Below, piece by piece: positions 7,002 to 12,987 of a DNA stretch of 13,383 bases. How positions within the stretch are numbered: position 1 is the stretch's first letter; every line of letters begins with the position of its first letter. A model generated the notes under the pieces. The model made no database searches. It was not told where the DNA came from and worked only from the letters and a program-made list of their open reading frames with translations. The stretch lies in NCBI GenBank assembly GCA_024641895.1, contig JAHECE010000047.1:1-13383 (forward strand), written 5' to 3'. This DNA is from Actinomycetales bacterium. Lineage in GTDB: Bacteria > Actinomycetota > Actinomycetes > Actinomycetales > JAHECE01. Both the position numbers and the translations under genes were made by a program.

Positions 7002-7837
7002 TGACAGCGCACGCCACGGGGCTGGCCGACGACGTCATCGTCACGGGCGAAGCCGTCGCACTCGAGGTCCGCGCGGCCTCCGTCCTGACCCGGGTGCTCG
7101 CGGCAGCGCTCGACATCGTGCTCTACGCGGCCATCGCCGTCAGCGTGAGCATGCTCATCGCTGCCGTACCGCCGTCGGACGAGGCGGCATTCGCCGCGGT
7201 CGCCATCGCCACGATCGCCGCCGTGACCGTCGTGATCCCGACGACGGTCGAGACCCTGACCCGCGGCCGCTCGCTCGGCAAGCTGGCGGCCGGCATCGCT
7301 ATCGTCAGGGACGACGGCGGCCCCGTGCGCTTCCGGCAGGCGTTCACCCGAGCGCTGCTCGGAATCGGCGAGCTCTGGCTCACCGCGGGCGGGATCGCCC
7401 TCGTGGTCGCAATCCTGCACCCCAAGGGCAAGCGGCTCGGCGACATCGCCGCCGGGACCTACTGCGTGCGGGTGCGTGCCGCACAGCAGGTCGGGCCACC
7501 GCTCACGATGCCGCCCGAACTCGCACGATGGGCCGGCAACGCCGACATCCGAGCGCTGCCGGACGGCGTCGCACTCACGGCACGCAGGTTCATCGCCCGG
7601 GCGCCGACGCTGAACCCGCACTCGAGAGAGACTCTCGGCCGCGCCCTCGCCGCGCGCGTCGAGCCCCTGGTCTCGCCGCCGCCACCGTGGGGCACCCCGC
7701 CGGAGCGGTTTCTGGCCGCGGTGCTCGTGGTGCGCCGGGACCGCGAATATGCGATCGCAGTCGCACGCAGAGACCGCATCGACGCCGAGACCGAGCGGGT
7801 CGGACGACTGCCGTTCGGCATCGACGGCACACGTTGA
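7001..7837 (+). CDS. RDD family membrane protein with C-terminal soluble extension
   Basis: The protein has 278 residues. The N-terminal two-thirds is an RDD domain: R31 and D38 in helix 1 (RVLAAALDIV), a second helix at about 64-84, the loop RSLGKLAAGIAIVRDD (90-105), a third helix at about 121-139, and KRLGDIAAGT (144-153). Residues about 165-278 form a soluble Pro/Arg-rich tail with no helix, including ALTARRFIARAPTLNP. RDD proteins are small membrane proteins of mostly unknown role; a few are linked to ion transport. It starts 19 bp from the divergent SpoIIM gene, and the pair is a recurrent neighbour of MoxR/DUF58 genes in actinomycetes. ATG 7001 is preferred because the RDD domain begins soon after and the upstream in-frame ATG at 6902 would run through the SpoIIM gene. 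Confidence 0.88.
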   Translation: MTAHATGLADDVIVTGEAVALEVRAASVLTRVLAAALDIVLYAAIAVSVSMLIAAVPPSDEAAFAAVAIATIAAVTVVIPTTVETLTRGRSLGKLAAGIAIVRDDGGPVRFRQAFTRALLGIGELWLTAGGIALVVAILHPKGKRLGDIAAGTYCVRVRAAQQVGPPLTMPPELARWAGNADIRALPDGVALTARRFIARAPTLNPHSRETLGRALAARVEPLVSPPPPWGTPPERFLAAVLVVRRDREYAIAVARRDRIDAETERVGRLPFGIDGTR

Positions 7838-7900
7838 CACCTGCAGGGATACCTCGAAAGACACGCAATCAAATACCCCTCCCGGCCCGCCGCCGAACGC

Positions 7901-7920
7901 TAGAGTCCCCCCGGGGGGTG
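7901..7920 (+). promoter_or_regulatory. tetR start region: TAGAGT -10 candidate, C6G6 palindrome and Shine-Dalgarno
   Basis: TAGAGT at 7901-7906 fits the TANNNT -10 pattern. It is followed directly by CCCCCC (7907-7912) and GGGGGG (7913-7918), a perfect 12-bp palindrome. The G-run continues into GGTG and serves as Shine-Dalgarno for the ATG at 7928. If the -10 call is right, transcription would start at or near the first G. There is no matching -35; a TTGACA at 7834-7839 is too far upstream to pair with this box. The palindrome could be the operator for the TetR protein itself. Confidence 0.4.
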
Positions 7921-7927
7921 TATTGGC

Positions 7928-8557
7928 ATGAGCGCAACTATGCCTGTTTTCTACGGGCTATCCAGGGTCGGTTCGGACCGCACGCGCGTGGGCAGAGACC
8001 TACGTGACCGCGTCGTCGAAGCCGCCGTCGATCTCTACGCCGAGCGCGGCATCCGTTTCACGATGGATGACCTCGCTCGCCGCCTGCGAATGAGCAAGCG
8101 GACGATCTACGAACAGGTCGGCACCAAGGAAGAGGTCCTCGCGATCGTCATCGACGACGCGTTCGCGACCATCACGGCCCGCGAGGCCAAGATCACGTCG
8201 GACCCGAACCTCGACACGGTCACCAAGCTCAAGCGGCTGCTCACGGTCATGTCGGACCGCGCCGAGATCGCCGACCCGTCAGTCATCCGACTGGCGCGCG
8301 AGGCGTACCCGGCCGTGTACGACCGGATCGTGCATCACCTCCGTACGGGGTGGGAGCAGACGCTGGCGCTCGTCGAGGAGTCGGTCGCCGAGGGTCGGCT
8401 GCGCGCGGTGCGCGCAACCGTCCTGCGCGAGATCTTGCTCGGCGCGCTCGACGGACTGCTCCGCGAGGACGTCATCGCCGAGACAGGCCTGACGCCGGAG
8501 CAGGCGCTGGGCGAGGTCGTCGACATCGTCTTCGCCGGCCTCGAACCGAGGCCGTAG
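7928..8557 (+). CDS. TetR/AcrR family transcriptional regulator
   Basis: The 209-residue protein has a classical TetR N-terminal DNA-binding domain: helix 1 at about 22-39 (GRDLRDRVVEAAVDLYAERG), and the helix-turn-helix at about 44-63 (FTMDDLARRLRMSKRTIYEQ) followed by VGTKEEVL. The C-terminal ligand domain (about 75-205) is unassignable by eye, as is normal for this family. The start ATG 7928 has a G-rich Shine-Dalgarno nine bases upstream; a second ATG at 7940 lies in the same frame and would still keep the DNA-binding domain. There is no efflux pump or enzyme gene next to it, so its target is not obvious. Its own promoter and the upstream RDD gene are the simplest candidates. Confidence 0.9.
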   Translation: MSATMPVFYGLSRVGSDRTRVGRDLRDRVVEAAVDLYAERGIRFTMDDLARRLRMSKRTIYEQVGTKEEVLAIVIDDAFATITAREAKITSDPNLDTVTKLKRLLTVMSDRAEIADPSVIRLAREAYPAVYDRIVHHLRTGWEQTLALVEESVAEGRLRAVRATVLREILLGALDGLLREDVIAETGLTPEQALGEVVDIVFAGLEPRP

Positions 8558-8586
8558 GTACGACCCGTCAGGACTGGGCATTCCAG

Positions 8587-8616
8587 GCACCGGCAGCCAA
8601 CGACGGCCACCGGTGC
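8587..8616 (+). terminator. Structured hairpin just after tetR, probable terminator
   Basis: GCACCGG (8587-8593) pairs with CCGGTGC (8610-8616). Inside, GCC (8596-8598) pairs with GGC (8605-8607) around the loop AACGAC, with symmetric CA/CA internal loops. It begins 29 bases after the tetR stop. No U-tract follows, which is common for high-GC actinobacterial terminators. Confidence 0.5.
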
Positions 8617-8961
8617 GCCCCGCCGTGAGGTTACAGACGCCGACGACGACGTCCGAGCCGCACGCGGTGATCGGTCATAGGTGACCTGGTCAACCTCGAC
8701 CGCCTGGGCAAGCACCCGTGAGGGGCAAGACGAGCCCGAACCTGCAGTCGTAGATCCATCGCATTCCGCGCACTTCCTGCCCCGCGCCACAGAGTCGTCG
8801 GCGCACGGGCAGCCCGGTGCGCCGCAACATCGACGCGGTAGGCCACGGCACGACACCGTCAGCGGCGGCCGCGCCGGACGCAGGCGCGCCGGCGACGGCA
8901 GAGCTGCATTTCGGACGCGGCGACGACCGAGCTGCCGCGGCCGAAGCGGTCGCTATCGCCA
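8617..8961. other. Gene-free spacer between tetR and the palindromic terminator
   Basis: About 345 bp in which no open frame on either strand has family resemblance, a good start signal and plausible residue usage together. No tRNA arm sequences are visible. An irregular run of GGTSA elements occurs at about 8665-8696, including the imperfect inverted repeat AGGTGACC (8679-8686) and GGTCAACCT (8688-8696). It could be a decayed gene, a non-coding RNA locus or plain spacer; I cannot tell from sequence alone. Confidence 0.4.
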
Positions 8962-9002
8962 CATGGCGCAGTGCCCCGGGTGACCCGGGGCACTGCGCCA
9001 TG
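8962..9002. terminator. 41-bp perfect palindrome, probable bidirectional terminator
   Basis: The left arm 8962-8981 is the exact reverse complement of the right arm 8983-9002 around one central base. As RNA it folds into a 19-bp GC-rich stem with a three-base loop, on either strand. The arms begin with CATGGCGCAGTGCCCCGGGT. It lies 87 bp past the stop of the minus-strand lipoprotein gene and between two convergent genes, the expected place for a shared terminator. No U-tract is present on either side. Confidence 0.7.
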
Positions 9003-9089
9003 CCCGCAGCGCTGCCCTGGTGAGCCGCGCGCCGGCGACTCACCCGCGGACCACGCCCGGCATCGCCGTCGGCACTCGGCGCAGACCCC

Positions 9090-10103
9090 TCACGCCTCGT
9101 CGGTACCGGTAGTCCGCGGCTCCGGCGCAGGAGGGGCCCCGCCTCCCGGGGATGCCGGTGCCGGTGGGCCGGCGGGCCCGGGAGCCGGGTACGACTGCGG
9201 CCCCGGGCCGCCGGACGGCCCGCCCTGATGCTCCGGCCGGCTCGACCGCGGCGGTCGACGCCTGCGCACGAGGAGCACGACACCGACGACGATGCCCGCG
9301 AGCACCGTCCACGGGACGAGGACGCCCACGACCTCGATCGTCCGGTTCACCGCGTTGATGAGCGCGGTCCAGCCGGTCTGGAGCCCGCCCAGGAACCCGC
9401 CAGGCGCAGGCACCGGGATGACCTCACGGGGCAGCAACGACAGGGAGAGGGTCGCAAGGGCGACCTGCTCGCCCAGGTAGTTGCGCTGCGCCTGGAGGCT
9501 GTCGAGGTTCGCCTGCCGCTCGGTCAGGGCCTTCTCGGCCTCGAGCAGGTCCGCGGTCGTCGTCGCCGTGCTCATCAGGTCCTCGAGGCGCGTGATCGAG
9601 ACCTGAAGCGCATTGATGCGCGCGTCGAGATCGGTCACCGTGAGCGTGACGTCCTGCCGGTCGAGCGACAGGGTGCGCAGCTCGCCGAGGGCCTTGAGGT
9701 CTTCGACGGCCGCGGCGACCTCGTCAGCCGGCACCCGGATCGTCAGGTACGCGCTTGCCGGCACGCCGGCGACGTCGTCGCGCTCCGTTCGGCTGTCGAC
9801 GCGGCCACCGGCCGCCTCCGCGATCCCCGCGGCCTCGTCGGCCGCCTCGATCGCATCTGCGACGACCAGGGTGATCGAACCTGTGGTGATCACCTGCCGG
9901 TCCTCCGAGGCGTCGCCCTCGATCGGCCCCCGTGCGGCGTCGCCCGTGACCTCACCTTCCCCGCCCACCGCAGACCCGCCGTCGGCGCCAGGCGAGAGGG
10001 AGTCCGCGCCCCCGCCCGAGGAACAGGCGGCCAGCCCGACGACAAGGGCGAGGATCGCGCCGGACCTTGCGATTCGCCGCAGGCGGCGACATGTCGCGCT
10101 CAT
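9090..10103 (-). CDS. DUF4349 domain lipoprotein with C-terminal membrane anchor
   Basis: The 337-residue protein has a lipoprotein signal: basic residues at 6-13, a hydrophobic core at 15-26 and the lipobox LAAC with the lipidated Cys at 27. A Gly/Ser/Asp-rich linker (28-68) follows. The DUF4349 domain (about 69-228) begins RQVITTGSITLVV and includes a long helical, coiled-coil-like stretch at about 155-213. A second hydrophobic helix at about 257-279 is followed by RRRR and a Pro/Gly-rich tail of some 50 residues. The predicted topology is anchored at both ends: lipid outside, tail inside. DUF4349 proteins are abundant surface lipoproteins of unknown function. ATG 10103 is chosen because it places the signal peptide correctly; the Shine-Dalgarno is weak. 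It lies 110 bp downstream of ahcY and may be read from its own promoter. Confidence 0.87.
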   Translation of the reverse strand: MSATCRRLRRIARSGAILALVVGLAACSSGGGADSLSPGADGGSAVGGEGEVTGDAARGPIEGDASEDRQVITTGSITLVVADAIEAADEAAGIAEAAGGRVDSRTERDDVAGVPASAYLTIRVPADEVAAAVEDLKALGELRTLSLDRQDVTLTVTDLDARINALQVSITRLEDLMSTATTTADLLEAEKALTERQANLDSLQAQRNYLGEQVALATLSLSLLPREVIPVPAPGGFLGGLQTGWTALINAVNRTIEVVGVLVPWTVLAGIVVGVVLLVRRRRPPRSSRPEHQGGPSGGPGPQSYPAPGPAGPPAPASPGGGAPPAPEPRTTGTDEA

Positions 10104-10178
10104 GGATCCACGGTAGGCCGCGCCCGGTCGGCCGGCGCGCCATCGTCGGTAACGGTCCGGATACACCCGGATCGTCGA

Positions 10179-10195
10179 CCCAGGCGCGACCTGGG
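10179..10195 (-). terminator. Small hairpin after ahcY, possible terminator
   Basis: CCCAGG (10179-10184) and CCTGGG (10190-10195) form a perfect 6-bp stem with the loop CGCGA. It lies 18 bases past the ahcY stop on the minus strand. No U-tract follows. Confidence 0.4.
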
Positions 10196-10213
10196 AGCGA
10201 TCGCGGGGCATGC

Positions 10214-11764
10214 TCAGTACCGGTAGTGCTCCGGCTTGTAGGGCCCGGCGACATCGACGCCCAGGTACTCGGCCTGCTCCTTCGTCAGCTCGGTGAGACC
10301 GACGCCGAGCGCCGCGAGGTGCGCCCGGGCCACCTTCTCGTCGAGGACCTTGGGCAGGCGGTGCACGCCGACGCCGTACTCCGCCGCGCGGGCATACAGC
10401 TCGAGCTGGGCGATGACCTGGTTGGCGAACGACGCCGACATCACGAAGGACGGGTGCCCCGTGGCGTTGCCGAGGTTGAGCAGACGACCCTCGGACAGGA
10501 CGATGACCGAGCGCTCCGCGGTCTCGCCGTCGGCGGCGAACGTCCACTCGTGGACCTGGGGCTTGATCTCGGTCCGGACGATGCCGGGCACCGCGGCGAG
10601 ACCCGCCATGTCGATCTCGTCGTCGAAGTGACCGATGTTCCCCACGACGGCCTTGTCCTTCATCGCCGCCAGGTGCGCGGCGGAGATCACGCCGGTGTTC
10701 CCGGTGGCCGTGATGAAGAAGTCGCCCTGGCCGACGACGTCCTCGAGCCGGGCGACCTGGAAACCGTCCATCGCCGCCTGGAGCGCGCAGATGGGGTCGA
10801 TCTCCGTGACGACGACCCGCGCACCCTGACCACGCAGGGCCTGCGCGGCACCCTTGCCCACGTCCCCGTAGCCGGCGACGACCGCCACCTTGCCGCCGAT
10901 GAGGATGTCCGTGGCGCGATTGATGCCGTCCGGCAGGGAGTGCCGGATGCCGTAGATGTTGTCGAACTTCGACTTCGTGACCGAGTCGTTGACGTTGATC
11001 GCCGGGAACAACAGCTCATCCGCCTCGGCGAGCTGGTAGAGCCGGTGCACTCCCGTAGTCGTCTCCTCGCTGACGCCGAGGATCTCTGCGGCGATCCGCC
11101 GCCAGCGGCTCGGGTCGGCGGCGAGCGATCGCCGCAGCAGCGCGCGGACCACGACGAGGTCCGGGGAGTAGCCCCGCTCCCCCGGCAGCGGGTCAGCGGC
11201 GAGGGCGCCCGTCGACTCGGCCACCACACCCTGATGGACCAACGACGTCGCGTCGCCGCCGTCGTCGAGGATGAGGTTGGGACCGGACGCACCGAGCCCG
11301 TCCAGAGGCCCGCCGGCGACACTGCCCGGGGCTTCGGCGGGCCAGCACAGCACCTGCTCGGTACAGGCCCAGTACTCCTCGAGCGTCTCGCCCTTCCAGG
11401 CGAAGACCGGGACCCCCTGAGGGTCGGCGGGTGTGCCCCGGGGGCCGACCACGACGGCGGCAGCGGCCTCGTCCTGGGTGGAGAAGATGTTGCAGCTGGC
11501 CCAGCGGACCTGCGCCCCCAGCGCCGTGAGGGTCTCGATGAGCACCGCCGTCTGCACCGTCATGTGCAGGGAGCCGGCGATCCGGGCGCCGGCCAAGGGC
11601 TGCTCCTGCGCGTACTCTCCCCGCAACGCCATCAGACCGGGCATCTCGTGCTCCGCGAGACGGATCTGGTGCCGTCCTGCCTCTGCAAGGTGCAGGTCAC
11701 GGACCCGGAAGCGGCCCGGCACCTCGTCGAGGGCAGCGGCGGCGGGGTCGGTAGGAGCGGGCAT
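10214..11764 (-). CDS. ahcY: Adenosylhomocysteinase (S-adenosylhomocysteine hydrolase)
   Basis: The enzyme reversibly splits S-adenosylhomocysteine into adenosine and homocysteine, removing the inhibitor left by methyltransferases; it is a cytosolic NAD-dependent homotetramer. The 516-residue protein is complete. Substrate-binding residues include H67 in LHMTVQT and D168; SEETTTGV is at 232-239. The catalytic pair K264/D268 lies in VTKSKFDN, H437 in GNATGHPSF, and the Rossmann loop GYGDVGKG is at 298-305. The C-terminal YKPEHYRY carries the K510 and Y514 that reach into the neighbouring subunit's NAD site. The 40-odd-residue insertion typical of plant and bacterial enzymes is present (about 173-230). 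ATG 11764 has GAGGTG just upstream; the open frame continues upstream but without a better start. Known as sahH in mycobacteria. Confidence 0.98.
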   Translation of the reverse strand: MPAPTDPAAAALDEVPGRFRVRDLHLAEAGRHQIRLAEHEMPGLMALRGEYAQEQPLAGARIAGSLHMTVQTAVLIETLTALGAQVRWASCNIFSTQDEAAAAVVVGPRGTPADPQGVPVFAWKGETLEEYWACTEQVLCWPAEAPGSVAGGPLDGLGASGPNLILDDGGDATSLVHQGVVAESTGALAADPLPGERGYSPDLVVVRALLRRSLAADPSRWRRIAAEILGVSEETTTGVHRLYQLAEADELLFPAINVNDSVTKSKFDNIYGIRHSLPDGINRATDILIGGKVAVVAGYGDVGKGAAQALRGQGARVVVTEIDPICALQAAMDGFQVARLEDVVGQGDFFITATGNTGVISAAHLAAMKDKAVVGNIGHFDDEIDMAGLAAVPGIVRTEIKPQVHEWTFAADGETAERSVIVLSEGRLLNLGNATGHPSFVMSASFANQVIAQLELYARAAEYGVGVHRLPKVLDEKVARAHLAALGVGLTELTKEQAEYLGVDVAGPYKPEHYRY

Positions 11765-11815
11765 GCTCACCTCGGGGTCGACGGGCGCCCGGCACGGGCC
11801 GGTACAGGACGGCCC

Positions 11816-11821
11816 AGCGTA
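11816..11821 (-). promoter_or_regulatory. Weak candidate -10 box for ahcY
   Basis: On the minus strand TACGCT occupies 11821 to 11816, which fits TANNNT. It would start transcription near 11809 and give a leader of about 45 bases before the ahcY ATG. No recognisable -35 box lies upstream, so this is a weak call. Confidence 0.25.
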
Positions 11822-11849
11822 CCCAGGTGGGAGCCGTGGCACCCGTCCC

Positions 11850-11876
11850 CGCCTGCCCGGCGGCCGCCCCCAGGCG
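11850..11876 (-). terminator. Nested GC hairpin after the CDF transporter gene
   Basis: CGCCTG (11850-11855) pairs with CAGGCG (11871-11876), and the interior holds the 10-bp palindrome GGCGGCCGCC (11859-11868). It begins 14 bases past the transporter stop on the minus strand and lies upstream of ahcY, so it may separate the two transcription units. Confidence 0.4.
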
Positions 11877-11890
11877 TGACGAGGTCGGCG

Positions 11891-12772
11891 TCAGGCCCGG
11901 ATGCTGCGGCGCAGGTCCGGCTCGAGGTAGATGATCACCTCGAGGGGCACCGCCGCCCGGACACGCTCCTCGGCGCCGTCGATCTCGATCTTGGCCCCGA
12001 CGAGGACCTGCTCGGGGCCGAGGTGGAGTGTTCGCAGGTGGATGACCGAGGCGACGCCTGGTCCGACCAGAGCGGCGGCGATCGCCGTCTGGTGACGCGG
12101 GCTCACCGACTCCCCGACCAGGAGGGACTTCATCTCGATCGCGAGGACGATCGCGATCCCGACGAGGAGCACCCCGATCGAGGCACTGCCGACGGCGTCC
12201 CAGCGGCCGTCGTGCGTCACGAGGGTCAGGGACACCCCGCCGAGCGCGAGGACCAGGCCGATGAGGGCACCGGCGTCCTCGAGCAGCACGACGGGCAGCT
12301 CCGGCGCCTTGGCGTCCCTGACGTACTGCACCCAGGACTGGTCGCCCCGGACGAGGTTCGCCTCCCGGATGGCCGTTCGGAAAGAGGCCGACTCCAGCCC
12401 GATCGCCACGAGGAGCACGACGACGGGCACCCACTGCCAGGACTCGATCGGGTGCGGGTCGGCGAACTTGTGCCACGCCTCGTACAGGGCGAACAGCCCG
12501 CCCAGGCTGAAGAGCACGATGGAGACGATGAAGGCATAGATGTAGCGGTCACGGCCGTAACCGAACTGGTGGGTCTGGGTGGCCGCCCGCCGGGCGCTCT
12601 TGCCGCCGACGAGCAGCAGCACCTGGTTGCCGGAGTCGGCAAGTGAGTGCACCGACTCCGCGAGCATCGAGCTCGAGAACGTCAGCAGGTATGCCACGAA
12701 CTTCGTGACGGCGATGCCCAGGTTCGCGGCCAGCGCCGCGAGGACCGCCTTGTTGCTCCCGCCGTGTGCCAT
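11891..12772 (-). CDS. Cation diffusion facilitator (CDF) family metal transporter
   Basis: The 293-residue protein has the CDF architecture: helix 1 at about 10-30, helix 2 with the metal-site motif H42-S-L-A-D46 in AESVHSLADSGNQ, further helices at about 78-98, 113-130, 160-182 and 193-213, and a C-terminal cytosolic domain (about 215-293). CDF proteins export Zn2+, Mn2+, Fe2+ or related ions in exchange for protons, as dimers. The second half of the metal site in helix 5 reads LLEDAGALIG instead of the usual HxxxD or DxxxD; I recall this ED form from the SLC30A9-like branch, so substrate prediction is unsafe. ATG 12772 is preceded by a GGGGGG run. The gene follows the Trm112-like gene by 11 bp, so it is probably co-transcribed with manB. 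Confidence 0.92.
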   Translation of the reverse strand: MAHGGSNKAVLAALAANLGIAVTKFVAYLLTFSSSMLAESVHSLADSGNQVLLLVGGKSARRAATQTHQFGYGRDRYIYAFIVSIVLFSLGGLFALYEAWHKFADPHPIESWQWVPVVVLLVAIGLESASFRTAIREANLVRGDQSWVQYVRDAKAPELPVVLLEDAGALIGLVLALGGVSLTLVTHDGRWDAVGSASIGVLLVGIAIVLAIEMKSLLVGESVSPRHQTAIAAALVGPGVASVIHLRTLHLGPEQVLVGAKIEIDGAEERVRAAVPLEVIIYLEPDLRRSIRA

Positions 12773-12783
12773 CCGCCCCCCGC

Positions 12784-12987
12784 TCAGGCCGAGCCGGAAA
12801 GTGGCCGGGCCTCGTCTTCGAGAAGCACGGGGATGCCGTCACGGACGGGGTAGGCAAGTGGCCGCTCGGCGTGCGTCGAGTGCAGCTCCGGCGCACCGTC
12901 AGGTCCCGTTCCGTCGACGAGAGTCGCGCCCGTGACCGGGCAACGGAGGATGGCTCGCAGCCAGGGCTCGAGGGCGACGTCGCTCAT
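12784..12987 (-). CDS. Trm112-like small protein (UPF0434 type)
   Basis: A 67-residue protein with the short Trm112/YcaR outline: WLRAILRCPVTGATL (9-23) near the N-terminus and AYPVRDGIPVLLEDEARPL (45-63) at the end. Eukaryotic and archaeal Trm112 activates methyltransferases; many bacterial members have lost most zinc-binding cysteines, and here only C16 remains, so zinc binding is unlikely. The ATG at 12987 overlaps the manB stop by four bases (ATGA read on the minus strand), implying translational coupling. Placement directly after manB is common in actinomycetes. Confidence 0.85.
   Translation of the reverse strand: MSDVALEPWLRAILRCPVTGATLVDGTGPDGAPELHSTHAERPLAYPVRDGIPVLLEDEARPLSGSA

Noticed and set aside
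7834..7839. TTGACA as the -35 box of the tetR promoter
   Set aside because: No TANNNT box lies 16-18 bases downstream, and the TAGAGT candidate is over 60 bases away.
8672..8726. Short plus-strand stretch reading VIGDLVNLDRLGKHP then stop, as a gene remnant
   Set aside because: A stop lies just upstream in the same frame and fifteen residues are too few to assign; chance is the simpler explanation.
8335..8856. Cys-rich minus-strand open frame opposite the end of tetR
   Set aside because: It covers the tetR coding region in antisense, has no family-like motif, and no start signal is evident; the cysteines come from GC-rich antisense codons.
11765..11890. S-adenosylhomocysteine riboswitch upstream of ahcY
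   Set aside because: I looked on the minus strand for the conserved core of the SAH riboswitch and did not find it; the leader after the candidate promoter also looks too short.
10067..12646. 859-codon plus-strand open frame opposite ahcY and the CDF gene
   Set aside because: The minus strand encodes two unmistakable proteins with catalytic motifs over this range; the plus-strand product is a low-complexity Arg/Gly/Asp shadow.
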